From the NCBI RefSeq assembly GCF_003205875.1, contig NZ_PUBZ01000084.1:1-64000 (forward strand): 64,000 nt of DNA. Reading direction: 5' to 3'. The notes under the pieces were generated by a model. That model did no database searches. It saw nothing but the letters and a program-made list of their open reading frames with translations, and had not been told where the DNA came from. Shown here in pieces: positions 42,818 through 51,884 of this stretch. Position 1 is the first letter of the stretch. The number at the start of each line of letters is the position of its first letter. The position numbers and the translations under genes were made by a program. This stretch comes from Herpetosiphon llansteffanensis (lineage in GTDB: Bacteria; Chloroflexota; Chloroflexia; Chloroflexales; Herpetosiphonaceae).

Positions 42818-42958
42818 GGTTTGATCCCCTCACCCCAACCCCTCTCCCGTGCGCGGGCGAGGGGCTTTAACCCGCTCGTTCTACGCACTGCGTCGAGGAA
42901 AACGCGGGTGCTCCCCTCGCCCGCGTTCAGTGGGATCGGAGCTGGGGGTGAGGGCATG
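42818..42958. repeat. REP-like element (copy C)
   Basis: Starts CCCCTCACCCCAACCCCTCT and ends GAGCTGGGGGTGAGGGCATG, so the ends are inverted repeats of each other as in copies A and B. The centre differs (GGGCTTTAACCCGCTCG), with an inner CGCGGGCGAGGGG / CCCCTCGCCCGCG pair. Confidence 0.8.
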
Positions 42959-43047
42959 CTCTTCGTCGCCAATCCAATGAACCAGTACACATAGAGCCTA
43001 GAACAGAGTTGGTGTTGGCTTGATTCCGCATCCAATCAGCGGTTGTA

Positions 43048-43056
43048 TGGTATAAT
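43048..43056 (+). promoter_or_regulatory. Extended -10 promoter for the 52-aa/626-aa gene pair
   Basis: TGGTATAAT is a consensus -10 with the upstream TG of extended -10 promoters. No good -35 is seen. Initiation near 43063 leaves a leader of roughly 105 bases. Confidence 0.6.
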
Positions 43057-43168
43057 AGCCGTTACCGCATCGCCAAGATGGGGTCATAACCATTTGCGCC
43101 TACTGTAATGACTCTTTATTAGAACCATGCCCTAGCACATTGGGGCTTGGTGGAGAACACAGACCGAT

Positions 43169-43327
43169 ATGCCAATTGATGTTAAATCAATTCGACTCGG
43201 TGAAACTGGCTTGGAACGTCTGATCCAATGGTTGCGGACATCCAACCAGCCTCAAACGTTAGAAGCGATCACCGCGAAATATGTCGAAATTTTGCGCTCG
43301 CTGGTGGTTGAGGAGGAAGGGCGATGA
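43169..43327 (+). CDS. Small 52-residue protein, partner of the next gene
   Basis: An ORF from ATG 43169 to TGA 43327, beginning MPIDVKSIRLGETGLERL and ending with RSLVVEEEGR. It is soluble and predicted helical. Its stop overlaps the next start in an ATGA, the mark of translational coupling, and codon use matches its neighbours. A GGTGGAG about 13 bases upstream is a distant ribosome site. I do not recognise the family. The sharing of one promoter and terminator with the 626-residue gene suggests they act together. Confidence 0.7.
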   Translation: MPIDVKSIRLGETGLERLIQWLRTSNQPQTLEAITAKYVEILRSLVVEEEGR

Positions 43328-45204
43328 GTAGTCCAACCAATGCACCGGCTCAACCAACATGGAATGGTAGCAGCGAGCAGCAAACGCTGGCTGAGCGTGC
43401 CTTCCATGTGATGATGCTGCAAAGTGCCTTTTTTCCCGAAAATGTTCCGGTTCGCCAAACGGTAGCCAATCTTGCCGCGTTTATCGCGAGCCAAGATGGG
43501 GTTGATGCAAGTGCTTTAGAAGCCAGCATCATCGCCGCCCTTGAAGCCAATAGCCAAATTTTTCGGCGCATTGACGAGGGCGAGCACGTGGTGTATGCCA
43601 CGACCCGCCTCGGCTATTACACCGAGCCCCAAATCGATACACGCCATAGCTTTGCCAAACGGCTGCACGAGCCAGAAAATCCCTTGCCAATCGATGATTT
43701 GAGCGTGGTGATTACCCGTACCCGCCCAGCTTTAACCACGATTGAGCCAGTGTTTATCTCGGATTATTGGCAGCAACGCTCGCCAACAACGGGCGAAGAA
43801 GGCGAAATTATCAATCCCGTCACGCCCGCCTTGGCTAGCACCAATGATGACGTTGATGTGGATGAAACCTTCGAAGAAGCTGTTGCGCCTGTTGAAGTTG
43901 CGCCAGCCACAGTTGCTCCAACAATTGTGGTCGAAAAGCCAGCTCCGGCGGTGGTTGCCAACTCAACCTCGTTGGTGCTGCCAAACGGCGAGGCGCTTGA
44001 TTTTGCCCAATCGGTCGAAGCAATTTTGGCCGATCATAGCAGCACCATCCAAGCAGCCTTATCGCAAGCAATCGATAATGACCCATTGCGCCGCATTGTG
44101 GCCTTTGGTGATGAATATTTTGCTGAAGAAAATATCCCAACCCTCAGCAAAGGCGATTTGCGCCGCATCCGCGAGTATATCGTGGAGCAAGGCGAGCCAA
44201 TGCCCGATACGTCAATTTTGAGCGATGTGTACTATCGAAATCCCCGCGATAACGATTATGTAACCTTCCGCTTTGCCTTGAACTATCGGCTAAATCGCGA
44301 AAAAGATTTCGAGTTTGTTGGGGTGCAAGGCGCACGCTTGTGGAGCGCCAAAGGCTTGCCAGCAGTTGGCACCAAACGCTTGAAAACCAGCGAGCTTGGT
44401 CAGTTCTATAGCTTCCTCGAAGAAACTCCCCAATTCGATGATAGCTTGAGCCAAACCAGCGCCGATGATATTAAGCAAAATCGCCAACTCAGCCGCTTCT
44501 TGAGCTTCTTCGAATGGGAATACGGCGTATTGCCCTACGATGCAGCTCTGAAGGCGTTGTTGCCGCAACCATTGTTGCCCGAACAACGCACGGCCATTTT
44601 GCGGATCGAATCGCCACAGCACTATAGTTTCTACTTGGCTGAATTGCGCTACCCAACCGCCAACCGCGGTGGCTGGTTGCATGGCCTCGAAGACTTCTTC
44701 AAGGAACATTTGGTGCCTGGGGCCTTGATTACGCTTTCGGCAACCGATGACCCAAGTGTTTGGACGCTGCAATACGAAGAAACTAGCGGCGCTGAAGTGA
44801 AGTTGTTGCAACAAGACGATAAAAAAGGCCGTTATGCCTTCGTTAAGCACAATTTCTACTGCGATGCTGATAACGATTTGATTGCCAGCCAAGAACGCTT
44901 GCCGCGACTCAAAAACATGAAGGTCTTGACTTCGGGCGAACGCCGCCGCTTAGCCACAACCGCTGGCTATGTGTTGGAGCAAGTTGGCCAACCACGCCCA
45001 GGCGATCGCGCTGGCTTCGAGCTAAGCATCGATGACCTGTTCTTGGGAGTCAACGTCCAACGGCCAGCAACTCGCAGCTATTTGCTGGGCGAATTGGCCG
45101 AAGAGCAAGATTTCCTCGTCGAGGAAGCGGCAGTCATTTACTTCCCGCCACCAGAAGACGAAACCAGCGTTGAAACCAAGAACTTCGACGCTGACGACGA
45201 ATAA
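43324..45204 (+). CDS. Conserved-looking 626-residue protein of unknown function
   Basis: A soluble, acidic protein. Residues about 20-110 (AERAFHVMMLQSAFFPENV on to RIDEGEHVVYATTRLGYY) have the look of a winged-helix/HARE-HTH-type domain, similar in feel to RNA polymerase delta, although this is only an impression. A low-complexity linker follows (EEAVAPVEVAPATVAPTIVV), then a mixed alpha/beta body of about 400 residues with no motif I know, and an acidic end (NFDADDE). There is no signal peptide or membrane helix. GAGGAGG lies eight bases before the ATG. It is bounded by its own promoter and a perfect terminator. A nucleic-acid or chromatin-associated role is speculative. Confidence 0.75.
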   Translation: MSSPTNAPAQPTWNGSSEQQTLAERAFHVMMLQSAFFPENVPVRQTVANLAAFIASQDGVDASALEASIIAALEANSQIFRRIDEGEHVVYATTRLGYYTEPQIDTRHSFAKRLHEPENPLPIDDLSVVITRTRPALTTIEPVFISDYWQQRSPTTGEEGEIINPVTPALASTNDDVDVDETFEEAVAPVEVAPATVAPTIVVEKPAPAVVANSTSLVLPNGEALDFAQSVEAILADHSSTIQAALSQAIDNDPLRRIVAFGDEYFAEENIPTLSKGDLRRIREYIVEQGEPMPDTSILSDVYYRNPRDNDYVTFRFALNYRLNREKDFEFVGVQGARLWSAKGLPAVGTKRLKTSELGQFYSFLEETPQFDDSLSQTSADDIKQNRQLSRFLSFFEWEYGVLPYDAALKALLPQPLLPEQRTAILRIESPQHYSFYLAELRYPTANRGGWLHGLEDFFKEHLVPGALITLSATDDPSVWTLQYEETSGAEVKLLQQDDKKGRYAFVKHNFYCDADNDLIASQERLPRLKNMKVLTSGERRRLATTAGYVLEQVGQPRPGDRAGFELSIDDLFLGVNVQRPATRSYLLGELAEEQDFLVEEAAVIYFPPPEDETSVETKNFDADDE

Positions 45205-45211
45205 ACACACA

Positions 45212-45244
45212 AAAACGGCTGAGGCAACCACCTCAGCCGTTTTT
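45212..45244. terminator. Strong bidirectional intrinsic terminator
   Basis: AAAACGGCTGAGG pairs perfectly with CCTCAGCCGTTTT around a CAACCA loop, with A-run before and T-run after. It separates the convergent genes ending at 45204 and 45260. Confidence 0.92.
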
Positions 45245-45259
45245 GCTTTTAGCCGCTTG

Positions 45260-46669
45260 CTACTTAATCGCCGCTGGAATGAAAACCTTAGTTGGTGAGG
45301 CAAGCACGATCAGCGCAGGCCGAAACACATGCACAGTCCCAGTGCCCGCATAACGTCGGCCATTAAACGCAAAGCTATGCACACCTTGCGAGAGCAAAGC
45401 TAAGCCTTGGCTATTGAGCACACGATCAGTGCCATCGCCACTATCAGGATAGACATTCAGCCAGCGATCAGTATTGCTCAAACCAATGCCATCAATGCTG
45501 AAGCGAAACAAACCTTCCCATGCAGCAGCAGTTGGAGCGTTTAATCCTGCTGAGGCATTGCCATCCATAAACACCACCCCATTACCAGTTAACATCGAAC
45601 ATGAAACCAAAGGCGAAAATGTATCTACTGCACTACTCCAGCTGCCAGCCCCACCTTGACCACAGCGTAGTGCAGTAACCGCTCCTGCTGGAAAGTAAAT
45701 GATACTCAACGAAGGATTAAAGAGATTGACCGTGCCAGTGCCGCTGCTGCGCCCTGCCAAGAACTTAAACGAATGCGTGCCACTGGTAACTGGCATGAGC
45801 TGACTGGTCGCAACTGATTCATCAGTCCCATCGCCAGTATCGCTCTCAATGTTTGCCCAGCGATAGCTGCCGGCGACATTGGACGTATCAATCGCAAGCC
45901 GCGTTTCTACTTCGTAGGCTTGATCGATAAACGAAGCAGAGGCATTGGCGTTCATATAAACATGGCCAGCTTGGGGTAAATTCAAGCTACAACTGTTAAT
46001 TTCGCTCAACGTCTCGCTGCTGGTTGTCCAGTTGCCATTGAGATTGGCGTTACAGGCTTTGATCGGGCTTGAATTTGGAAAATAGAGCACGCTCAGAATT
46101 GGGTTATAAAGATTGACAGTACCGATTGCTGAGAAGCGCGCGCCAAGAAAATAGAAGGTGTGGGTTCCCGCCGTAACCCCAACAATCTTGGAAACCGCCA
46201 TGTTTTTGTCGGTGCCATCGCTGCTATCGGTATAGATATTGACCCAGCGATCAGTACCAGGATCGCCGCTGGTGCTATCGGCTCCTAGCCGAAAAAGGGC
46301 TTCATAACTGCTGCTCTGGCTAGCAATGCCCAACGAAGCAGAAGCAGCCAGATAAACAAAACCAGGCTCAGAGAAGGTCAAACTACAACTAACAATCGGA
46401 ATCAACGCAGCTGAGGTTGTCGTCCAATTGGCAATCCCACTGCCACATTGGGCAGCGCTACCGCTGGCTAAAGCGCCATAAATATCCGGGGTTTCCGAGC
46501 TTTTGGGGTTTGTGTGCTTGGTCGTGGTTACGCCCAATGGATCATGGGCTGGCGGATTGAATTGATTCTTATTGGGAATCGATTGTGGTTCTTGGGCTTG
46601 GATACTGATTGGGAGGAGCACTAGAGCCAAAAGACCGACCGCCGAACACCAACGTCGTACATGCTGCAT
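45260..46669 (-). CDS. Secreted three-repeat beta protein, unknown
   Basis: A 469-residue exported protein with a signal peptide (VGLLALVLLPISIQAQ). After a low-complexity stretch, three repeats of about 125-130 residues start near residues 75, 205 and 335. Each follows the pattern C..G.W(T/S)(T/S)S, then SCS, A(S/N)AS, RW(L/V/A)N(I/V)..D..DGTD, G.H(T/S)F.F and GTV...P.L.V...P. Each repeat has two Cys, likely a disulphide. GGAGG five bases before ATG supports the start. The fold is predicted beta-sandwich, perhaps adhesin or carbohydrate binding. I do not recognise a named family. Confidence 0.75.
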   Translation of the reverse strand: MQHVRRWCSAVGLLALVLLPISIQAQEPQSIPNKNQFNPPAHDPLGVTTTKHTNPKSSETPDIYGALASGSAAQCGSGIANWTTTSAALIPIVSCSLTFSEPGFVYLAASASLGIASQSSSYEALFRLGADSTSGDPGTDRWVNIYTDSSDGTDKNMAVSKIVGVTAGTHTFYFLGARFSAIGTVNLYNPILSVLYFPNSSPIKACNANLNGNWTTSSETLSEINSCSLNLPQAGHVYMNANASASFIDQAYEVETRLAIDTSNVAGSYRWANIESDTGDGTDESVATSQLMPVTSGTHSFKFLAGRSSGTGTVNLFNPSLSIIYFPAGAVTALRCGQGGAGSWSSAVDTFSPLVSCSMLTGNGVVFMDGNASAGLNAPTAAAWEGLFRFSIDGIGLSNTDRWLNVYPDSGDGTDRVLNSQGLALLSQGVHSFAFNGRRYAGTGTVHVFRPALIVLASPTKVFIPAAIK

Positions 46670-46732
46670 ACATTCCTCCTACTGAACGAAGCGAAGTTCA
46701 AAAGATAAAGAGGATCAAGCTTTTATTTGATT

Positions 46733-46771
46733 AAAGCCCAAGCAACACGCATCCATCGTCGCTTGGGCTTT
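46733..46771 (-). terminator. Hairpin after the GHMP kinase gene
   Basis: AAAGCCCAAGC (46733-46743) pairs perfectly with GCTTGGGCTTT (46761-46771). It starts six bases past the kinase stop on the minus strand. Confidence 0.75.
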
Positions 46772-46776
46772 AATTA

Positions 46777-47787
46777 TTAATCGTCTTCTTCGACGCTCCA
46801 AGCATGCACGCCTTGCTTGGTAAATGAGAACGGGCGCACGGTCACACCAGCTTCAATCAACGCCGCTTCAAGTTGCAGCCGCTTGCTGAATGGCACGCAG
46901 AAGCACATAAAGCCACCGCCACCAGCACCAGACAATTTGCCACCCCACGCACCTTGGCGCAAGGCAAGATCGTAAATTTCGTTGACAATCGGTGGCGCAA
47001 TATGCGGCGAAAAGGCTTTTTTAATTTCCCAAGCGTGGTGCAGCAGTTTGCCAAATTCTTTGATTTGGCCACGGCGCAAAAGCTTCGCGCCTTCGTCGAC
47101 CATGGCTTTGGTTTCATCGTGCAGCCGCAAGGTTTCGCCTTCGGTCACGCGCCGCACTTGGTCTTGCACCAAGTTGTGGGTCAGCAGCTTGCGATCGCGC
47201 ACATAGCCAATAATCAAGCACGATTCTAATTCCAACAAGGCATCTTCGTTGGTTGCCACGCGCTCAATGATGACCTGCGGGCCGCCAAAGTGCTGCACTG
47301 CCATACCGCCAAACACCGCCGTATATTGATCTTGGCGACCGCCTGGAATCCCCAAATCAACCCGTTCGATCCGATAGGCCAATTCGGCCATTTCATAGGC
47401 ATCGAGCTTGAGGTTATAGGCAGTGTCAAGCAATTTGAGCATGCTCACCACCAAGGCCGATGATGAACCTAAGCCTGAGCCTGGTGGTACATCGCTGAAC
47501 ATGGTAATTTCAACGCCGCTGATCTCAGGGTGAGCATCGATGACCGCTTGGGGCAACGAGAGCTTGCCAGACCATTCGCGCCCAGTCATCGCCCGACTGA
47601 CCGCACTCAAATCGAGTGAGCGAATCGTGATGCCAGGCTGATCGGTGGTCTTGAGCATACAGCGCACATATTTATCAATCGTACAATTGAGCACCTTGCC
47701 GCCATGTTCTTCTGCATAGGGGCTAACATCAGTGCCCCCGCCAAAGAAACCAATCCGCATTGGTGCTTTCGCTTTAAATAATTTCAC
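46777..47787 (-). CDS. GHMP-family sugar kinase (heptose-7-phosphate kinase-like)
   Basis: A 336-residue kinase with APMRIGFFGGGTDVSPY at the N-terminus, ATP loop VPPGSGLGSSSALVVSML, GIPGGRQDQYTAVFGG and the C-terminal GGKLSGAGGGGFMCF. This set is shared with D-glycero-alpha-D-manno-heptose-7-phosphate kinase (HddA) and related GDP-sugar pathway enzymes such as L-fucokinase. GTG 47787 is chosen because AAGGAG lies five bases upstream; longer frames with ATG starts at 47805 and 47850 would contain that ribosome site. No other nucleotide-sugar genes adjoin, so the exact sugar is open. Confidence 0.88.
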   Translation of the reverse strand: MKLFKAKAPMRIGFFGGGTDVSPYAEEHGGKVLNCTIDKYVRCMLKTTDQPGITIRSLDLSAVSRAMTGREWSGKLSLPQAVIDAHPEISGVEITMFSDVPPGSGLGSSSALVVSMLKLLDTAYNLKLDAYEMAELAYRIERVDLGIPGGRQDQYTAVFGGMAVQHFGGPQVIIERVATNEDALLELESCLIIGYVRDRKLLTHNLVQDQVRRVTEGETLRLHDETKAMVDEGAKLLRRGQIKEFGKLLHHAWEIKKAFSPHIAPPIVNEIYDLALRQGAWGGKLSGAGGGGFMCFCVPFSKRLQLEAALIEAGVTVRPFSFTKQGVHAWSVEEDD

Positions 47788-47844
47788 GGATACTCCTTGA
47801 GCCATGCCAGACGCACGCGGCATAGCGATGAGGGTTGGTTGGCA

Positions 47845-47872
47845 CAACAAAACGCCATCGCAGGCAATGGCG
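47845..47872 (-). terminator. Intrinsic terminator after DinB-like gene
   Basis: CGCCAT (47853-47858) pairs with ATGGCG (47867-47872). On the minus strand it is followed by TTTTGTTG. It lies 60 bases past the stop of the gene at 47934. Confidence 0.6.
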
Positions 47873-47933
47873 CTTTATGGTAGCAGATTTTAGCAATCTG
47901 CATGTTTTTGGCGCGCGGCTTCACACTAGCAGG

Positions 47934-48392
47934 TTAGCGCAAGCGTTTGGCCTCTTTATCGGCGTGCGAATAGAGATATTGCAGCCATGTACGGGCATTG
48001 AGCGGGCCAAAATCATTGTGTTCAACCACATCGCTGCTTGGTTGTTCGAGGGCAAAGCGTTTGGCCAAGGCAATCGTTTCTTGGCGAGTGGCCTTGAAAT
48101 CGGCCAGCAACTGCGGCCATGAGCGATCTTCTGCTGGCGCATAGGCCTCGTATTCATCGCGATTAAATGGCTCGCCAAAACAGACCTTGAGCCGCTGCAC
48201 GCCCCAACGTTCGATGCCAATGATATGCCGCAGCTGCTGGCGATTTTCGGGCAGATCGCTGGCGTTATTCGTGCGCTGTTCAATCGCCGCACCGCTTTCG
48301 GTCAAAAGCTTCTCATAATCGCCATAGGTACGGTTTTTGGCTGGCCGAATGAAAGCAAAATGGGCAATGAGCTTGAGAATCAGATTTCGCAT
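47934..48392 (-). CDS. DinB-like four-helix protein
   Basis: A 152-residue all-helical protein. Features of the DinB/YfiT superfamily include a His in the middle (LRHIIGIERWGVQRLKV) and a C-terminal ARTWLQYLYSHADKEAKRL, giving possible metal-ligand histidines. ATG 48392 with GAGGT four to five bases upstream is chosen over a TTG twelve bases earlier. Members are metal-dependent hydrolases or thiol transferases; the substrate is unknown. Another DinB-like gene lies at 53993-54562, not obviously a recent duplicate. Confidence 0.65.
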   Translation of the reverse strand: MRNLILKLIAHFAFIRPAKNRTYGDYEKLLTESGAAIEQRTNNASDLPENRQQLRHIIGIERWGVQRLKVCFGEPFNRDEYEAYAPAEDRSWPQLLADFKATRQETIALAKRFALEQPSSDVVEHNDFGPLNARTWLQYLYSHADKEAKRLR

Positions 48393-48429
48393 ACTACCTC
48401 GCAAATTAGCTTAGAGGGTAATAGTAGCT

Positions 48430-48625
48430 TAAATTAGGGATGAGGGCACAAGTCAAAAAAGAACATAGAACAAAGAACATAGAACATAGGTATTGGGGAT
48501 CAGGCTCATGGCTCATGGCTATGGGCTATGGGAACAATAATCAAGCGAATCTGTGGCAATCTGTGGCAAAAAAACTCAGCCTTCGTGTTCTTCGTGGATC
48601 AAAAAGCAATTCTCGTTCGCTTCGT
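48430..48625. repeat. Intergenic word-repeat block
   Basis: AGAACATAGAACAAAGAACATAG words, GGCTCATGGCTCATGGC, GGCTATGGGCTATGGG, GAATCTGTGGCAATCTGTGGC and CCTTCGTGTTCTTCGTGG. The remaining 120 bases before the lipoprotein gene show no gene. Confidence 0.8.
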
Positions 48626-48749
48626 GGTTCGCTATAAGTTCATTCTCAGCCAATTATCATTGCTTCGGCTTGGGTCTACGATTTAGGCTAGTAGCATGCT
48701 CAATCGCCAACCTTATCCCCTTCATTGAGCACTGTAGAGAGGGTTTACC

Positions 48750-49574
48750 ATGCCATATCGGTTGCTCATTGGATTGTTGATCGTCGCGCTGGCAGCGATC
48801 AGTTGTGGACGAACTCAGTTGACCATGAATGAGCGCAAAGCCCAATCCTCGGGTGGCGCAGCAGATGTTATAAGCATCACCAAAGCGGCGGTAGTAGCAT
48901 TTTGTAGCAGTGCAGCAACAGCGATTCAATTAAGCCCAGCGAAAACCGCAACCAGCGCCGCCATGGCAACCCAATATCAAATCGATCAAATTGCCGCGTT
49001 TAATAACAAAGAGCAGCAGTTCTTTGCTGATGAAACTCAGTGGGCATGGGATCTAGCAACCGTGTATGCTGGGGGCGAATTGCCAACATCGAGCATTATT
49101 TCAACGCTTTCACCTCGCCAAAGTGTATTTGAAACAAATATGGCATTAGGCTATAGCCCAACTCCAGAACCGCTTCCGGTCGAAGGACAAGTTTTCGAAT
49201 GCAACCATGGCTCAGATACAATTCGTGGCAACTGTTGGATTGTAAATGACACTGCGAAGCATATTTATTACTATCTTTTTACGGGAGCGCTCAGTGAAGA
49301 ACCGGATCAAGGGATTCTGTTTGTCTATGCCTCTGGCCCTTCATTAACAATCGAAGAACTACGGAGGCAGGAATATCATACTGAGCAACCGCTAGGACTT
49401 ATTATGGTTGAATCAGCAGCATGGCCATTGGTGTATTTGAAAAATCGGGCAGTCCCACCGCAACGCTTCATCTTCAACCTTGAAACCCGCCAATGGCTTG
49501 ATAGCGATGCTGGCGACCTACCAACCCAGCCAGCCAAAATCACGCCAGTAGCATCTACCCCAACCAGCAAGTAG
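48750..49574 (+). CDS. Lipoprotein of unknown function
   Basis: A 274-residue exported lipoprotein. The signal LLIGLLIVALAAISC has a lipobox at Cys19. The mature part contains EEQ..DETQWAWDLATVYAG-like helical sequence, a Cys pair in EGQVFECNHGSD and RGNCWIVND, and a Thr/Pro-rich end (PTQPAKITPVASTPTS). Codon use is somewhat more AT-rich than its neighbours. GAGAGGG six bases before ATG supports the start. No family recognised. Confidence 0.75.
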   Translation: MPYRLLIGLLIVALAAISCGRTQLTMNERKAQSSGGAADVISITKAAVVAFCSSAATAIQLSPAKTATSAAMATQYQIDQIAAFNNKEQQFFADETQWAWDLATVYAGGELPTSSIISTLSPRQSVFETNMALGYSPTPEPLPVEGQVFECNHGSDTIRGNCWIVNDTAKHIYYYLFTGALSEEPDQGILFVYASGPSLTIEELRRQEYHTEQPLGLIMVESAAWPLVYLKNRAVPPQRFIFNLETRQWLDSDAGDLPTQPAKITPVASTPTSK

Positions 49575-50011
49575 CCCAAGGATGAAGGATGAAGGATAAA
49601 GGATGAAATTTAACGCAGCGGCGCAAAGATGAAGGATGAAGGATGAGGGATGAAGGATGAAGGATGAAGGATGAAGGATGAAGTCATTCCCCCTTCGCGA
49701 TCTTCGTGATCTTCGCGGTTCCCGTGCTTCGTGTCCTTCGTGCTCTTCGTGGATCAATTAACGCAGCAACGCAGAGGAACCATGGCTTGAGGCTATGGGC
49801 TATCGGAACGATTTTGAGTATTCCCAGAATTTAGACCCAATAGCCAAAAGCCTGTAGCCTATAGCCAACTTAACCTTCGTGGCCTTCGTGCTCTTCGCGG
49901 TTCCCGTTCTTCGTGTCCTTCGTGCGCTTCGTGGATAAATAAAGGACGCTGAGAAGCGAAATTCTCTAGCGTCCCCTATGTTCTATGTTCTATGTTCTAT
50001 GTTCTATGCTC
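49575..50011. repeat. Large word-repeat block
   Basis: Fills the entire gap. It has a dense GGATGAAGGATGA run (about 49578-49682), CGCAGCGGCGCAAAGATG, CTTCGCGATCTTCGTG and CTTCGTGTCCTTCGTG runs, CCAATAGCCAAAAGCC, GCCTGTAGCCTATAGCC and a terminal TATGTTCTATGTTCTATG run that reaches the ABC transporter stop. Confidence 0.85.
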
Positions 50012-51865
50012 TTACTCGCCAATCGTGCCGTTACCTTTGCTCCATTGCATGGTGTAAAGGTTGTAGTAGCGGCCTTTGCGGGCGAGCAACTCAGCATGCG
50101 TACCCATTTCGCTAATTTGGCCACGATCAAGCACCACAATTTTGTTGGCGCTGGTGATTGTGCTCAAACGGTGGGCAATCACAAAGCTGGTTCGGCCACG
50201 CATCAGCGTATCCAAAGCGGCCTGAATTTGGCGCTCGGTTGTGGTATCAACGCTGCTCGTCGCTTCATCCAAAATCAGCAAGCGTGGGTCGGCCAACAAA
50301 GCACGGGCAAATGAGAGAATTTGGCGTTGGCCAACACTCAAGTTCACGCCGTTTTCGCCAACATCGGTGTTGTAGCCTTCGGGCATGCGCTCGATAAATT
50401 CGTGTGCGCCAACCGCTTTGGCAGCAGCAATCACCGCCTCATCACTGGCATCCAAGCGGCCATAGCGAATATTATCGCTAATGCTGCCACCAAAAAGGAA
50501 GGTATCTTGCAATACAATTCCCAATTGTTGGCGCAAGCTGGCTTGGGTTACTTCGCGAATATCATGGCCATCGACCAACACCGCTCCATCGGTTACATCG
50601 AAGAAACGCCCAAGCAAACGAATGATCGTGCTTTTGCCAGCGCCAGTTTCGCCAACCAAGGCAATTGTTTCGCCAGGCTGGGCTTCGAGGGTCACATCAC
50701 GCAACACTGGCTCGCCATCAGCATAGCCAAACGACACATGGTCAAACATCACATGGCCGCGCACTGCTGGCAAGGTTTTGGCATTCGGCGCGTCAAGCAT
50801 ATCTGGCTCGGTATCGAGCAAGGCAAACATGCGCTCCGATGAGGCCATGGTCGATTGAAAGGTGTTGTAGCGTTGCGCCAATTCCAAAATTGGGTCGAAG
50901 AAACGGCTGACATACAAGACAAACGCCACCAAAACCCCAGGCGTTAGCTCATCGCCCACCACTAACCAACCACCAACGCCCACGACCAAGGCCGTTGCTA
51001 ACGAACCCATAAAATCGACAGCAGGGAAGAAGGTTGCTGCCAAGCGCGCGGCGCTGGTGTTAGCATTGAAATACGAGCGATTGAGATCGTCGAAGTGCTC
51101 GCCGTTGGCCTCTTCGCGTACAAAACTCTTGGTCACGCGAATCCCTGAGATCGATTCGTTCAAATAGCCGTTGATCAAGGCGATTCGTTCGCGGGTTGAG
51201 CGATAGGCATGGCGCACCCGCACCCGCCAGTAGTTGGTCACAATGACCATAATTGGCAATACGGCGAAGGTTACCAGCGCCAATTTCCAATTGAGCCAAA
51301 GCATGGCGATTGTGATGCCTACCAACGAGAAGGTTGCACGGGTTAGCCCAGTAATCGACCAGGTAACAAAATCTTGCAACACATCAACATCGGAGATTAG
51401 GCGGCTCATCAAGCGGCCTACGCTGTAGCGATTGTAGAAATTGAGCGATAACCGTTGCAAATGGCGAAACAGCGCCGAACGAACATCGGCAACCACGCCT
51501 GTGCCCACAACTGCCAGCAAGTGAATCCGTGAGCGGTTGGAAAGCCATTCGCCCAACGAAACTACCGCAAAAATAATCGTCCACGTATAAAGCGAATTGA
51601 GCGATTTGGCCTTGATGCCCACGTCAATTGCTTGGCCAATGACCCATGGCGAAACCACCGACAGCACCGTGCCAATAATCATCAACCCAATTGCGGCAGT
51701 CATGGTGCGTTTGTAGGGCACGATAAAGGCCAATAAACGGCGCATCAAACGCGGATCGTAAGCCTTGCCCAAGCTGTTTTCATCGTCCTTGGGCAATAAA
51801 TCGGCGACCTTTTTTTCTATTTCATCATCGCGCTTGCGCGACGGCGCTAAAGCTTTGGTTGTCAT
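50012..51865 (-). CDS. ABC exporter half, catalytic ATP site with degenerate signature
   Basis: A 617-residue half-transporter: cytoplasmic N-terminal segment, six-helix exporter domain (about residues 50-340) and nucleotide-binding domain. Walker A LVGETGAGKSTIIRL, Q-loop GIVLQDTFLF, Walker B LLILDEATSSVDT with catalytic Glu, and H-loop FVIAHRLST are canonical. The signature is LSVGQ instead of LSGGQ. Its partner upstream has the complementary defects, so the two form a heterodimer of the BmrCD/TM287-288 type. AGAGGT before ATG 51865 supports the start. Likely exports drugs or lipids. Confidence 0.93.
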   Translation of the reverse strand: MTTKALAPSRKRDDEIEKKVADLLPKDDENSLGKAYDPRLMRRLLAFIVPYKRTMTAAIGLMIIGTVLSVVSPWVIGQAIDVGIKAKSLNSLYTWTIIFAVVSLGEWLSNRSRIHLLAVVGTGVVADVRSALFRHLQRLSLNFYNRYSVGRLMSRLISDVDVLQDFVTWSITGLTRATFSLVGITIAMLWLNWKLALVTFAVLPIMVIVTNYWRVRVRHAYRSTRERIALINGYLNESISGIRVTKSFVREEANGEHFDDLNRSYFNANTSAARLAATFFPAVDFMGSLATALVVGVGGWLVVGDELTPGVLVAFVLYVSRFFDPILELAQRYNTFQSTMASSERMFALLDTEPDMLDAPNAKTLPAVRGHVMFDHVSFGYADGEPVLRDVTLEAQPGETIALVGETGAGKSTIIRLLGRFFDVTDGAVLVDGHDIREVTQASLRQQLGIVLQDTFLFGGSISDNIRYGRLDASDEAVIAAAKAVGAHEFIERMPEGYNTDVGENGVNLSVGQRQILSFARALLADPRLLILDEATSSVDTTTERQIQAALDTLMRGRTSFVIAHRLSTITSANKIVVLDRGQISEMGTHAELLARKGRYYNLYTMQWSKGNGTIGE

Positions 51866-51884
51866 GAAAAACCTCTTTGCTACG

